Positions 11,269 to 19,945 of a DNA stretch of 64,000 nucleotides are shown in pieces. Every line of letters starts with the position of its first letter. Positions within the stretch are counted from its first letter, which is position 1. Made by a program: the position numbers and the translations under genes. Under the pieces are notes generated by a model, which made no database searches, was not told the origin of the DNA, and saw nothing but the letters and a program-made list of their open reading frames with translations. This stretch comes from Pseudoalteromonas sp. MSK9-3 (GTDB taxonomy: Bacteria > Pseudomonadota > Gammaproteobacteria > Enterobacterales > Alteromonadaceae), in NCBI RefSeq assembly GCF_003590335.1, contig NZ_MIET01000023.1:62001-126000 (forward strand). Direction: 5' to 3'.

Positions 11269-12352
11269 ATTGCATGCGACTTTCAAGTTTGGCCACAGTA
11301 ACTTTAAAGGTTAATAACTTGGTATTGCGGTATGCCTCAAATTCAACCACCGTACCAGGTTGGGTATTGGCAATAAATTTAAGCGTTGTTTCCGGGTTGT
11401 TGACCGCATTGCCGGCAACCCGCACGATTATATCGTCGTTTTGCATACCCGCTTGCCATGCAGGGCCTAGCGGATCGATATTATTTACCTTTAGTCCCAC
11501 AATTTTAGTATACAAGTCGGTGATGACTTTACCTGTGCTGTCTACAGGGCTTCCTGTAAAGCCTAAATAGCCTCTAATTACTCGTCCGTCGCGTTTGAGC
11601 TTTTCCATCACTTCGTTGGCAAGTGAGTAAGGAATAGCAAATGAAATCCCTTGAATGTCGATGTTATAACGGGTTCTAAATTGTGCTGATGTGAGTCCGA
11701 CAAGCGTCCCGTTAGAGTTAATTAACGCGCCTCCTGAATTGCCTACGTTTACGGCAGCATCCATTTGTAACAAGCTACTATATGAATTGTCTGGGGTGAG
11801 TTTTTTGCCTGTTGCGCTGATCACACCCTGTGTAATGGTTTGCCCTAAATTTAAAGGGTTTCCAATCGCTAATACCACATCACCAACCCTAGGTGAAAAA
11901 CTATCATCTACCGGAATAACAGGGAGGTGCTGTGCATCAATTTTTAATAATGCTAAATCAGTGACGGTGTCAAAACCAATGATCTGCACTTCATTAAAGG
12001 TGCGGCCATCGGTCAATATGATCATGATTTGATCTGCATTATTGACGACATGATAATTGGTTAGGATATAGCCATCACTAGACATTATTACGCCTGAACC
12101 TAACTCCTGAGTTGTATTTGCGCGCTTAAACCTAGGAACAGAGCTGATCCCTTCGGAGAAGATAGTAACAACCGCGGGCGCTGCTTTCTCAACAGCGTCA
12201 GCAAAGCTCATATGTTTGGTACTATACGGGTTAGGCACCTTAATATTTGGTAGAACGGCACTACGTAGATTGGGTGAAAACCAAATCACAACAAATGCGA
12301 TACCTAGGCCAATGAATAATGGCGGAATTAAAAAGCGGAAAAGTTTTATCAC
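11267..12352 (-). CDS. degS: Membrane-anchored site-1 serine protease DegS
   Basis: DegS senses unfolded outer-membrane porins through its PDZ domain and makes the first cut in anti-sigma factor RseA, starting the sigma-E response. The 361-aa protein has one N-terminal membrane anchor (about 6-25), a trypsin-like domain with the triad His101 (NYHVV), Asp132 (TDLALLKI) and Ser206 (GNSGGAL), and one PDZ domain (about 255-350). One PDZ and an uncleaved anchor distinguish it from DegP/DegQ. A terminator separates it from upstream degQ, so it probably has its own promoter. Confidence 0.95.
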   Translation of the reverse strand: MIKLFRFLIPPLFIGLGIAFVVIWFSPNLRSAVLPNIKVPNPYSTKHMSFADAVEKAAPAVVTIFSEGISSVPRFKRANTTQELGSGVIMSSDGYILTNYHVVNNADQIMIILTDGRTFNEVQIIGFDTVTDLALLKIDAQHLPVIPVDDSFSPRVGDVVLAIGNPLNLGQTITQGVISATGKKLTPDNSYSSLLQMDAAVNVGNSGGALINSNGTLVGLTSAQFRTRYNIDIQGISFAIPYSLANEVMEKLKRDGRVIRGYLGFTGSPVDSTGKVITDLYTKIVGLKVNNIDPLGPAWQAGMQNDDIIVRVAGNAVNNPETTLKFIANTQPGTVVEFEAYRNTKLLTFKVTVAKLESRMQ

Positions 12353-12397
12353 ACGATGATCTATTATTATTTATTTATTGTTTATGATGGCACAAAT

Positions 12398-12430
12398 AAA
12401 AACACAGCGGCAAGGACCACTGTGTTTTTT
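12398..12430 (-). terminator. Terminator between degQ and degS
   Basis: Hairpin with arms AAAACACAG(C/T)GG and its complement around a short loop, with T runs on both sides, so it can work in either direction. It lies just after the degQ stop on the minus strand and implies that degS is not simply read through from degQ. Confidence 0.85.
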
Positions 12431-12446
12431 TATCCAAATTAATTTA

Positions 12447-13799
12447 TTACTGAATTAATAAGAAGACAGAATCTCTACCACGTTTTACGCCCAAAACGAT
12501 ATTGCCTTGAATATCTTCGATTAAGCTACTCATTTCTCTAATGCTATCAATTCGCTGGCGATTCACCTGCATGATAACATCACCTTCTTCTAGCCCAACC
12601 CGTGCCGCTGGAGAGCGCGCTTCTACCGATGAAACTACAACGCCTTTGTTACCGTTGCGTTCGCCACTTTCGAGTACTGCACCGCGTAGCATAGGGTGCA
12701 CTTTATCTGCTTGCGCTTGCAGTTCAGCTTGGCCTTTGAGCGTTACTTTTATAGTGCGAACTTTTCCTTCTCGGTACACGCCGACCTTTACTGTGCGACC
12801 TTCACCAATGGTGGCTATTTTGCTTGCGAGTTCGGCAAAACTTTGAATATCGTCACCATTAACAGAGACAATGACATCATTGGCCTGAATACCTGCTTCA
12901 CTGGCGGCTGAGTCTTTAACGACTTGTGCTACATAGGCACCTTGTTTGACATCAAAACCTTGTGCTTTAGCAATACCAGCGTCTAGAGTACGCCCTTGAA
13001 TACCTAAAGAGCCGCGTCTAACTTGACCAAATTCGACAATTTGATCGACAAGGCTTTTCATCATATTTGATGGGATAGCAAAACCGATACCGACGTTACC
13101 ACCCGAGGCACCTAAAATTGCAGTATTGATCCCAATGAGTTCGCCGCGAAGGTTAACCAATGCTCCGCCAGAGTTACCTTGGTTAATGGCGGCATCTGTT
13201 TGAATAAAGTCTTCATAGCCTTCAATATTAAGGCCGCTGCGACCGAGTGCGCTGACAATACCCGAAGTCACCGTATGGCTTAGTCCAAATGGATTACCAA
13301 TGGCAACCGCAAAATCGCCTACTCGCAGGGCATCAGAATTTGCGAGTTTTACTTCAGTTAAATCATCTGATTCGATTTCGAGTAGTGCAATGTCTGACTC
13401 TTTGTCAGTACCTACTAGTTTGGCATCGAACTCTCTGCCATCTTCTAAGGTCACAATAATTTTTTCTGCGTCGGCAATAACGTGGTTATTTGTTACCACG
13501 TAGCCCTCTGAGGCGTCGATAATAACGCCTGAACCCAAGCCACTAAACTGGCGCTTTTGACTACGAGGTTTGGGTTGACCAAAGAAATAATCAAATGGAT
13601 CAACACGACGGCGTACTTCTTTAGCGCCAGATACTTGTATGCTTACAACCCCCGGAGTGACTCGCTCTAACATGGGAGCTAGGGTGGGTAAAGTTTGACC
13701 ATCAATGGCCACGGGTAATTTAGCGACAGAAACACTAGGGTTTAATAATAATGTTGAAGAAAAAAGTGCTGCTGATAATAACGAGAATTTCAATTTCAT
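12447..13799 (-). CDS. degQ: Periplasmic serine protease/chaperone of the DegQ/DegP (HtrA) family
   Basis: Periplasmic quality-control protease (450 aa). The signal peptide is MKLKFSLLSAALFSSTLLLNPSVSVA-like over residues 1-26. Catalytic residues are His106 (NNHVI), Asp136 (SDIALLEI) and Ser210 (GNSGGAL), followed by two PDZ domains (about 255-345 and 360-450). The linker after residue 60 holds a short DPFDYFFGQPK loop like the LA loop of DegQ. I use the ATG at 13799, which starts a proper signal peptide; a TTG at 13826 is less likely. DegQ is favoured over DegP by the short LA loop and by adjacency to degS. Confidence 0.94.
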   Translation of the reverse strand: MKLKFSLLSAALFSSTLLLNPSVSVAKLPVAIDGQTLPTLAPMLERVTPGVVSIQVSGAKEVRRRVDPFDYFFGQPKPRSQKRQFSGLGSGVIIDASEGYVVTNNHVIADAEKIIVTLEDGREFDAKLVGTDKESDIALLEIESDDLTEVKLANSDALRVGDFAVAIGNPFGLSHTVTSGIVSALGRSGLNIEGYEDFIQTDAAINQGNSGGALVNLRGELIGINTAILGASGGNVGIGFAIPSNMMKSLVDQIVEFGQVRRGSLGIQGRTLDAGIAKAQGFDVKQGAYVAQVVKDSAASEAGIQANDVIVSVNGDDIQSFAELASKIATIGEGRTVKVGVYREGKVRTIKVTLKGQAELQAQADKVHPMLRGAVLESGERNGNKGVVVSSVEARSPAARVGLEEGDVIMQVNRQRIDSIREMSSLIEDIQGNIVLGVKRGRDSVFLLIQ

Positions 13800-13897
13800 A
13801 GGTAGTAAATACTCCGAAAAAAGCAATTAGTCATTGAAAAGGCATCTATTGCTAAATGTGTTCTAGACGCCAATTCGCTATTTGTTTATCTGTATTT

Positions 13898-13925
13898 ACT
13901 GACTATGGGGTCAAAAAAAAGTTCA
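13898..13925 (-). promoter_or_regulatory. Candidate sigma-E promoter upstream of degQ
   Basis: Read on the minus strand, TGAACTT (13919-13925) is followed after 16 bases by TCAGT (13898-13902). Sigma-E promoters have a GGAACTT-type -35 element and a TC-rich -10 about 16 bases on. The match is good at -35 and partial at -10. It would link degQ to the envelope stress response in which the neighbouring DegS acts. It overlaps nothing but the far end of zapG. This is a pattern match only. Confidence 0.4.
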
Positions 13926-14384
13926 TCAAGATATGTTTGCTTGCTTATTTTCTGAGCGTTCCCCGGTAAAAATACCTGATTCACCTTCAACATAGTCCAC
14001 AGGTTGTGCTGAATCGTCAGAACGTTGGTTATCTCTTCTGCGTTCAGGGCGGCTTTTTAAAGAGGCATGCAGCTGCTCAGTGGTTTCTTTAGAGAAAAAC
14101 GGTTCACTGGGGTGTGTTGGCTTTTCAGTTAAAAGCACTTGATCGGTGCGCTCAACATGGCTAAAGAGTTGAGTATAGCTTTCTTGCATTTTGCTCATCA
14201 GCTTTTTAGTACTTGCTAAGTGATCTGACACATCTTGACGATATTGCTCAAGTTCACTTTGTGCTTGTATGGCTTGCTGCTCTAACTCAGTTTGTTTAAG
14301 TTGCTTTCGGGTGACTTGCGCACCGATAAAAAAACCAATTACACCAGTAATGATCAAAAGCCCCAACCAAACGATAGTTGTCAT
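13926..14384 (-). CDS. zapG: Inner-membrane cell-envelope/division protein ZapG (YhcB, DUF1043)
   Basis: A 152-aa single-pass protein with an N-terminal membrane segment (about 3-22, TIVWLGLLIITGVIGFFIGA) and a long cytoplasmic coiled coil (30-85), then a polar tail. This matches YhcB/ZapG, which links envelope growth and the division machinery. The ATG at 14384 has AGGAG 6 bases upstream and gives the family start; a much longer in-frame extension upstream lacks homologue-like sequence. It is divergent from zapE and upstream of degQ. Confidence 0.92.
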   Translation of the reverse strand: MTTIVWLGLLIITGVIGFFIGAQVTRKQLKQTELEQQAIQAQSELEQYRQDVSDHLASTKKLMSKMQESYTQLFSHVERTDQVLLTEKPTHPSEPFFSKETTEQLHASLKSRPERRRDNQRSDDSAQPVDYVEGESGIFTGERSENKQANIS

Positions 14385-14519
14385 ATATTTCTCCTGTGGG
14401 TATCGGGTTGCCAGTAAAAATATGGCGATAAGAATAAAATGTAACTTACAGTCAATATACGCGGAGAATGGTTGCGTGTTAATATAGAAAATCAATAAAT
14501 ATGGGTAACAGTGTAAAAA

Positions 14520-15617
14520 ATGATGACTCCTTGGCAAAAATATCAGCAAGATCTTCAAACGGATGACTTTCAATACGACAGCGCACAAGAAAATGCGGTT
14601 AAGCATTTACAGCGCTTGTATGATGATCTGTGTGCAAAGCCTGTTGAGCAACCAAGTAGTTTCCTGTCGCGTTTATTTAGCAAAAAGGTCGAACCAAAGA
14701 AAATTAAAGGGTTGTACTTTTGGGGTGGGGTTGGTCGTGGCAAAACCTATTTAGTTGATACTTTTTTTGATGCATTACCAACTGAACGCAAAATGCGCGT
14801 GCACTTTCATCGATTTATGCATCGTGTTCACGACGAATTAAAAAAGCTCCAAGATGTGAAAGATCCGCTTGAGGTTGTGGCTGATATATTTAAAAAAGAA
14901 ACCGATATTATTTGTTTTGATGAATTCTTCGTTCAAGACATTACCGACGCGATGTTGTTAGGTGGATTAATGCAGGCTCTGTTTGCACGTGACATCGTGC
15001 TGGTTGCGACTTCTAATATTGTACCGGATGATTTGTATCGTAACGGCTTGCAGCGTGCGCGATTTGTACCTGCGATAGATTTGGTTAATGCCAACACGGA
15101 AGTTGTGAATGTTGACTCTGGTATTGACTACCGTTTGCGTACCTTAGAGCAAGCTGAAATCTTTCATAGCCCATTAGATGAGCAAGCAGATAAGAATTTA
15201 TTCGCTTATTTTGATAAGTTGTCGCCGGAGCCTGGGCGGGTTGATGAAGCTATTGAAATAGAAGGGCGCTTAATTAAGACACGTAAAGTGTCGGACTGTA
15301 TTGTGATGTTCGATTTTACACAGTTGTGTGAAACAGCGCGCTCACAAGTGGATTATATGGAAATAAGTCGCCTCTACAACACGGTTATTTTATCCAACGT
15401 AAAACGCTTAAGTCAGCAAAATGATGATGCAGCTCGTCGTTTCATCGCGTTAGTCGATGAGTTTTATGAACGTAATGTTACCCTTATTATTTCTGCGGAA
15501 GCACCTATCACCGAATTATATTCTACGGGGACGTTAGAATTTGAATTCAAACGATGTGTTAGTCGTTTACAAGAAATGCAATCGCTTGATTATTTAGCAA
15601 GGGAACACCTAGCTTAA
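14520..15617 (+). CDS. zapE: AFG1-family division ATPase ZapE
   Basis: Cytoplasmic P-loop ATPase (365 aa) that associates with the Z-ring late in division and under stress. Walker A GGVGRGKT is at 69-76, Walker B is in IICFDEFFVQDI, and ATSN(I)VPDDLY contains the sensor region. The conserved AFG1 tail DYMEISRLYNTV and FIALVDEFYERNV is present. Start is one of two adjacent ATG codons. It sits upstream of rplM, as in many gammaproteobacteria, with its own transcription likely from the 135-bp region shared with zapG. Confidence 0.95.
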   Translation: MMTPWQKYQQDLQTDDFQYDSAQENAVKHLQRLYDDLCAKPVEQPSSFLSRLFSKKVEPKKIKGLYFWGGVGRGKTYLVDTFFDALPTERKMRVHFHRFMHRVHDELKKLQDVKDPLEVVADIFKKETDIICFDEFFVQDITDAMLLGGLMQALFARDIVLVATSNIVPDDLYRNGLQRARFVPAIDLVNANTEVVNVDSGIDYRLRTLEQAEIFHSPLDEQADKNLFAYFDKLSPEPGRVDEAIEIEGRLIKTRKVSDCIVMFDFTQLCETARSQVDYMEISRLYNTVILSNVKRLSQQNDDAARRFIALVDEFYERNVTLIISAEAPITELYSTGTLEFEFKRCVSRLQEMQSLDYLAREHLA

Positions 15618-15689
15618 TACTCAATCAAGCACCCGTAACGTGCAAAGCCAAAGAAATGCAATTATTTTGTAGAAAAAACAGCCGTGCGC

Positions 15690-15718
15690 TAGTCAATCTC
15701 TTTATGAGTTGCTATAAT
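15690..15718 (+). promoter_or_regulatory. Putative sigma-70 promoter of rplM-rpsI
   Basis: TAGTCA (15690-15695), a 17-base spacer and a perfect TATAAT (15713-15718). The start point would fall near 15725 and leave a leader of about 150 bases before rplM, long enough for autoregulation by a ribosomal protein. Confidence 0.7.
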
Positions 15719-15823
15719 CCGCGGCCTGCCACGTTGCGTTCTATTGCCCTCGTCGGCTTAGCCACTGACTTGAGCGGCAAAAAGTCTTAAACTCGAAGGG
15801 GTTAAAGCACGATATAGTAAAGC

Positions 15824-15861
15824 GGTAACCATTTTGGTTATCTGTGGTTTTAATTGAAAAC
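15824..15861 (+). promoter_or_regulatory. Two tandem leader hairpins directly upstream of rplM
   Basis: A 7-bp stem (GGTAACC pairing with GGTTATC, one wobble, 5-base loop; 15824-15842) is followed by a 5-bp stem (GTTTT/AAAAC; 15847-15861), ending 14 bases before the rplM ATG. E. coli rplM-rpsI is repressed by L13 binding its leader, so these stems are candidates for the same control. The secondary structure is seen; the function is inferred. Confidence 0.4.
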
Positions 15862-15875
15862 ATTGGATTTTTTAG

Positions 15876-16304
15876 ATGAAAACGTTTGTTGCTAAACCAG
15901 ATACAGTAAAACGTGACTGGTACGTAGTTGACGCTGAAGGTAAAACTTTAGGTCGTATCGCTACTGAAATCGCTAGTCGCCTGCGCGGAAAGCATAAAGC
16001 TGAATACACTCCTCACGTAGATACTGGTGATTATATCATCGTTATCAACGCTGAAAAAGTTACTGTAACTGGTAACAAATTCAAAAACAAAGTGTACTAC
16101 GCACACTCTGGTTTCCCAGGTGGACTTAAGTCTGTAACTTTCGATAAGCTTCAAGCTGCTAAGCCTGAAATGATTATCGAGAAAGCGGTTAAAGGCATGT
16201 TACCTCGCGGTCCTCTAGGTCGTGAAATGTACCGTAAGCTTAAAGTTTACGTTGGTAATGAGCACAACCACGCGGCACAACAGCCGCAGGTTTTAGACAT
16301 TTAA
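15876..16304 (+). CDS. rplM: 50S ribosomal protein L13
   Basis: L13 (142 aa), an early-assembling large-subunit protein. It starts [20 protein letters not shown] and contains [16 protein letters not shown] and the conserved [18 protein letters not shown], with the usual full length. Codon use is strongly biased, as expected for a highly expressed gene. Ten bases separate it from rpsI in a two-gene operon. Confidence 0.99.
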   Translation: MKTFVAKPDTVKRDWYVVDAEGKTLGRIATEIASRLRGKHKAEYTPHVDTGDYIIVINAEKVTVTGNKFKNKVYYAHSGFPGGLKSVTFDKLQAAKPEMIIEKAVKGMLPRGPLGREMYRKLKVYVGNEHNHAAQQPQVLDI

Positions 16305-16314
16305 GGAGCACATC

Positions 16315-16704
16315 ATGGCAAATCAATACTACGGTACAGGTCGTCGTAAAAGTTCAAGTGCTCGCGTATTCTTACGCCCAGGCACTGGCAACATCGTAAT
16401 CAATAAGCGCTCTTTAGATGAGTACTTTGGTCGTGAAACGGCTCGCATGGTTGTTCGTCAAGCTCTTGAGCTTGTAGATATGACTGAAAAGTTTGACCTA
16501 TACATCACTGTTGAAGGTGGTGGTACTACTGGTCAAGCAGGCGCAATCCGTCACGGTATTACACGTGCACTTATGGAGTTTGACGAGTCATTACGTCCTA
16601 CACTTCGTAAAGCTGGCTTTGTTACTCGCGACGCTCGTAAAGTTGAGCGTAAGAAAGTGGGTCTACACAAAGCGCGTAAGCGTCCACAGTTCTCAAAGCG
16701 TTAA
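16315..16704 (+). CDS. rpsI: 30S ribosomal protein S9
   Basis: S9 (129 aa), whose C-terminal tail reaches the P-site tRNA. It opens with [16 protein letters not shown] and ends in the basic tail [18 protein letters not shown], whose last Lys-Arg is conserved. AAGGAG ribosome site lies 8 bases before the ATG. Co-transcribed with rplM and closed by a terminator 22 bases downstream. Confidence 0.99.
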   Translation: MANQYYGTGRRKSSSARVFLRPGTGNIVINKRSLDEYFGRETARMVVRQALELVDMTEKFDLYITVEGGGTTGQAGAIRHGITRALMEFDESLRPTLRKAGFVTRDARKVERKKVGLHKARKRPQFSKR

Positions 16705-16725
16705 TTTTTTACGTTTCAAGAATTC

Positions 16726-16757
16726 AAAAACCCAGCTTATGCTGGGTTTTTTGTTTT
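16726..16757 (+). terminator. Rho-independent terminator after rpsI
   Basis: AAAAACCCAGC, a 4-base TTAT loop, then GCTGGGTTTTTT: a 6-bp GC stem extended by A/T pairs and followed by a T run. Confidence 0.95.
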
Positions 16758-17229
16758 TAGCTACTTTATTTTTCGCTGAAAAAGTTAACCTCCTCTTTTT
16801 ACGTCACTATCTGTCGTTTAAATTATCCTCAATCTAGTAATATCCCGTTTTTACTGACAAAAAAAGTGCAATATTTATTACATTTAGTGCAAATCTGTCG
16901 ATAACTTAGCGCTTTTTTTTGCTACAATTGCAGGGCAAGTAAAGTGAGCGAGTTTCAACCCGTATTCTGTAGAGGGCAATTTTTCATACAGAGGTTGATC
17001 TTGGTCAGTAAATTGTTGTTATTGAAGCGATATCATAAATAATTAGCTTTTTGTACAAAGTAAATCCAGCGAGGGTGTTAGGTTTATTGGGTATGAGGGC
17101 TTGAATAACCTTGTTTTAATCAAGGGATTTATTTATGATCGCGTCTATTTTGTAGTTTCTTAAATTTAACCTGCTGTAACTGATGTTCTCAATATAGCAA
17201 GTGTTGAGATTCATAGTGGAGATAAGTGG
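16758..17229. other. Long noncoding region between rpsI and petA with two candidate promoters
   Basis: No gene of credible length was found in these 472 bases. A TACAAT box at 16923-16928 follows an AT-rich stretch with only a poor -35. A second, better pair is given separately at 17111-17139. Starting at the first, the petABC leader would be about 290 bases. A weak hairpin (CCTTG/CAAGG, 17109-17125) overlaps the second promoter. I see no recognisable small RNA. Confidence 0.5.
17111..17139 (+). promoter_or_regulatory. Putative petABC promoter
   Basis: TTGTTT (17111-17116), 17-base spacer, TATGAT (17134-17139), 90 bases before the petA start. Spacing is ideal, with 4/6 matches at -35 and 5/6 at -10. 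Pattern match only. Confidence 0.45.
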
Positions 17230-17820
17230 ATGAGCAATGCGCCTGTAGACAATGGCCGACGTCGCTTTTTAACCATAGCTACCTCTGTTGTAGGTGGTGT
17301 TGGTGCGGCTGGGGCTGCTGTTCCTTTTATTGCGTCTTGGAATCCAAGTGAGCGAGCTAAATCTGCAGGTGCGCCTGTAGAAGTGGATATCAGCAAACTT
17401 GAACCCGGACAATTAATTCGTGTTGAGTGGCGAGGTAAGCCTGTTTGGGTTATTTCTCGTACCCCAAAAATGTTGGAAGAGATGAAAGCTCATGAAGGGC
17501 AACTTCGTGATCCTGCTTCTGAAGAACCTCAACAACTCGATTCAGCTAAAAATCCATACCGCTCTAAGCGTCCTGAGATTTTTGTTGCGGTCGGTATTTG
17601 TACGCACCTAGGCTGTTCTCCTAGCTTCCTTCAAGGTGGCTTTGGTGAAAAAGTTGAAGGTACTGAGGACGGTTTCTTCTGTCCATGTCATGGTTCTAAA
17701 TTTGATATGGCTGGTCGAGTATTCCAAGCGGTTCCTGCACCGTTAAACCTTGAGATCCCTCCATACACCTTTATTGATGACACCACGATTATCGTTGGTG
17801 AAGAAGAAGGGGTAGCGTAA
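17230..17820 (+). CDS. petA: Ubiquinol-cytochrome c reductase Rieske iron-sulfur subunit
   Basis: Rieske protein of the bc1 complex (complex III, 196 aa). It takes the first electron from ubiquinol and passes it to cytochrome c1. A twin-arginine signal-anchor begins RRRFLTIATS at about residue 10 and includes a hydrophobic segment to residue 34. The 2Fe-2S ligands are Cys124 and His126 (CTHLGC) and Cys151 and His154 (CPCHG), with the disulfide cysteines Cys129 and Cys153. Ribosome site GGAG lies 8 bases before ATG. First gene of petABC. Confidence 0.98.
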   Translation: MSNAPVDNGRRRFLTIATSVVGGVGAAGAAVPFIASWNPSERAKSAGAPVEVDISKLEPGQLIRVEWRGKPVWVISRTPKMLEEMKAHEGQLRDPASEEPQQLDSAKNPYRSKRPEIFVAVGICTHLGCSPSFLQGGFGEKVEGTEDGFFCPCHGSKFDMAGRVFQAVPAPLNLEIPPYTFIDDTTIIVGEEEGVA

Positions 17821-19115
17821 TGGCTGAAAACTCTAAAGCAGCTTCTGGCGTTGTAGGTAACGTCATAAACTGGATCGATGACCGTATTCCAATGACACGT
17901 GTTTGGAATATGCACATTGCTCAATATCCTGCGCCAAAAAACTTTAACTTTTGGTATTTATTCGGATCACTAGCAATCCTTGTGTTAGTAAACCAAATTC
18001 TTACGGGTATCTGGTTAACCATGAACTATGTACCATCTGCTGAAGGTGCATTTGCGTCAGTAGAGTACATCATGCGTGATGTAGAATATGGTTGGTTACT
18101 CCGATATCTGCACTCAACAGGCGCATCTGCGTTTTTTGTTGTCGTGTACTTACATATGTTCCGTGGCATGATTTACGGTTCTTATCAAAAACCACGTGAA
18201 TTACTGTGGTTGTTTGGTATGTTTATCTTCCTAGCCCTTATGGCAGAAGCATTCATGGGTTACTTACTGCCTTGGGGACAGATGTCTTTCTGGGGCGCAC
18301 AGGTAATTATCTCACTATTTGGTGCAATTCCGGTGATAGGTGAAGACCTAACGCAGTGGATCCGTGGTGACTATGTTATCTCAGGAGCAACGCTAAACCG
18401 TTTCTTTGCATTACATGTTATTGCATTACCATTAGTATTAGTTATTTTAGTATTCCTACACATTGTAGCGTTACATGAAGTCGGGTCTAACAACCCAGAC
18501 GGCATTGAAATTAAACATAAAAAAGGCACTATTTCAGAAGATGAAAAGCCTAAGTTTAAGTTCCATGAATACTACACTGACAAGAAAGATATCGTTGATG
18601 CGATCCCTTTCCACCCTTACTACACGGTAAAAGATATTTTAGGCGTTGCAGGTTTCTTGATTCTATTCTGTTGGGTTGTATTTTTCTCTCCAGAAATGGG
18701 TGGTTTCTTTTTAGAAGCGCCAAACTTTGAAGCCGCTAACCCACTGAAAACACCAGAGCATATTTTCCCTGTTTGGTATTTCACACCTTTCTATGCGATA
18801 TTACGTGCTATTCCTGATAAGTTAATGGGTGTAGCGGCAATGGGTGCATCGATTGTTGTGCTAGCGTTACTACCGTGGCTTGACCGTGGTTCGGTTCGCT
18901 CAATTCGTTACCGTTGTACATTACATAAATGGAACATTGCGCAATTTGTTGTGACATTTGTTATTTTAGGCTGGGTTGGTGCTACACCACAAACAGACTT
19001 CAAAACAATCTTATCGCAAATTACCACTGTGACTTACTTCATGTTCTTTGTATTACTATTTGTATACTCAAAGAATGAGACGACTAAGCCATTGCCGACG
19101 AGGGTAACCAAATGA
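17820..19115 (+). CDS. petB: Ubiquinol-cytochrome c reductase cytochrome b subunit
   Basis: Membrane core of the bc1 complex (431 aa), carrying hemes bL and bH and both quinone sites. About eight to nine hydrophobic segments are visible. Histidine ligands lie in LRYLHSTGASAFFVVVYLHM and in FFALHVIALPLVLVILVFLH. The Qo-site motif appears as PEHIFPVWYFTPFYAILR, a PEWY variant (PVWY here). It starts on the A of the petA stop (TAATG), giving tight translational coupling, and overlaps petC by 4 bases. Confidence 0.98.
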   Translation: MAENSKAASGVVGNVINWIDDRIPMTRVWNMHIAQYPAPKNFNFWYLFGSLAILVLVNQILTGIWLTMNYVPSAEGAFASVEYIMRDVEYGWLLRYLHSTGASAFFVVVYLHMFRGMIYGSYQKPRELLWLFGMFIFLALMAEAFMGYLLPWGQMSFWGAQVIISLFGAIPVIGEDLTQWIRGDYVISGATLNRFFALHVIALPLVLVILVFLHIVALHEVGSNNPDGIEIKHKKGTISEDEKPKFKFHEYYTDKKDIVDAIPFHPYYTVKDILGVAGFLILFCWVVFFSPEMGGFFLEAPNFEAANPLKTPEHIFPVWYFTPFYAILRAIPDKLMGVAAMGASIVVLALLPWLDRGSVRSIRYRCTLHKWNIAQFVVTFVILGWVGATPQTDFKTILSQITTVTYFMFFVLLFVYSKNETTKPLPTRVTK

Positions 19116-19849
19116 TGAAAAAACTAATTATCGGTTTATTCGCATTGTTGCCAACGTTTGTTATGGCAGCAGGTCCATCAGTACCGTTGATGGATGCTAA
19201 TAATGATCTAACTGACAAAGCGTCACTTCAACGCGGTGCTCAGTTATTCATGAATTACTGCTTAGGTTGTCACCAAATGCAGTACCAACGTTATGAACGT
19301 ACGTTCCGTGACATTGGTATTCCAACAGATATTGGCCAAGAACAGCTAATTTTTGATGGTTCAAAAGTGGGTGGCCACATTTTGAATGCAATGGAGCAAG
19401 ATGATGCCGCTAAATGGTTTGGCGCAGCGCCGCCAGATTTAACCTTGATCTCTCGTGTTAAATCTCCTGACTACATCTATACGTACTTAAAGTCGTTTTA
19501 TAAAGATGAGTCACGTCCATTTGGTGTAAATAATATGGTATTCCCTTTAGTGGGTATGCCACACGTACTACAAGAGTTGCAAGGTTTACCATTGCCGATC
19601 ACTGAAGAAGTTGAAGAGCATGGTAAGATGGTTACTAAAGTAGTAGGTCTAGAAACTGATGGCTCAGGTGAAATGAGCACAGATGAATATGATCATGCTG
19701 CACGTGACATTACCAACTTCTTAGCTTATGTGGGTGAGCCTTCTCGCCTTGAGTCTGAGTCGTTAGGTATTAAGGTATTAGGATTTTTATTAATTCTATT
19801 TATCCTTGCATTCTTCTTGAAGAAAGAATACTGGAGAGATGTTCACTAA
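19112..19849 (+). CDS. petC: Ubiquinol-cytochrome c reductase cytochrome c1 subunit
   Basis: Membrane-anchored c-type cytochrome (245 aa) that accepts electrons from the Rieske protein. A signal peptide covers about residues 1-20. The heme site is Cys50-X-X-Cys53-His54 (CLGCH). The distal methionine ligand is probably in the NNMVFPLVGMPHVL region. A C-terminal membrane anchor spans about 219-237. Adjacent ATG codons open the frame. A hairpin follows 26 bases after the stop. Confidence 0.98.
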   Translation: MMKKLIIGLFALLPTFVMAAGPSVPLMDANNDLTDKASLQRGAQLFMNYCLGCHQMQYQRYERTFRDIGIPTDIGQEQLIFDGSKVGGHILNAMEQDDAAKWFGAAPPDLTLISRVKSPDYIYTYLKSFYKDESRPFGVNNMVFPLVGMPHVLQELQGLPLPITEEVEEHGKMVTKVVGLETDGSGEMSTDEYDHAARDITNFLAYVGEPSRLESESLGIKVLGFLLILFILAFFLKKEYWRDVH

Positions 19850-19875
19850 AGTGAGCAAATCTAAGGTAATTATGT

Positions 19876-19897
19876 AATAGGGGCTGTTGCCCCTATT
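19876..19897 (+). terminator. Hairpin between petC and sspA
   Basis: A perfect 9-bp stem, AATAGGGGC and GCCCCTATT around a TGTT loop. It lacks a proper T run after the stem, so it may be a weak terminator or an mRNA-stabilising hairpin rather than a full stop. Confidence 0.6.
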
Positions 19898-19945
19898 GCT
19901 GTTTAAAGTGATTTATTACTTTTGTAATTATTAATGGAGGTAGGC

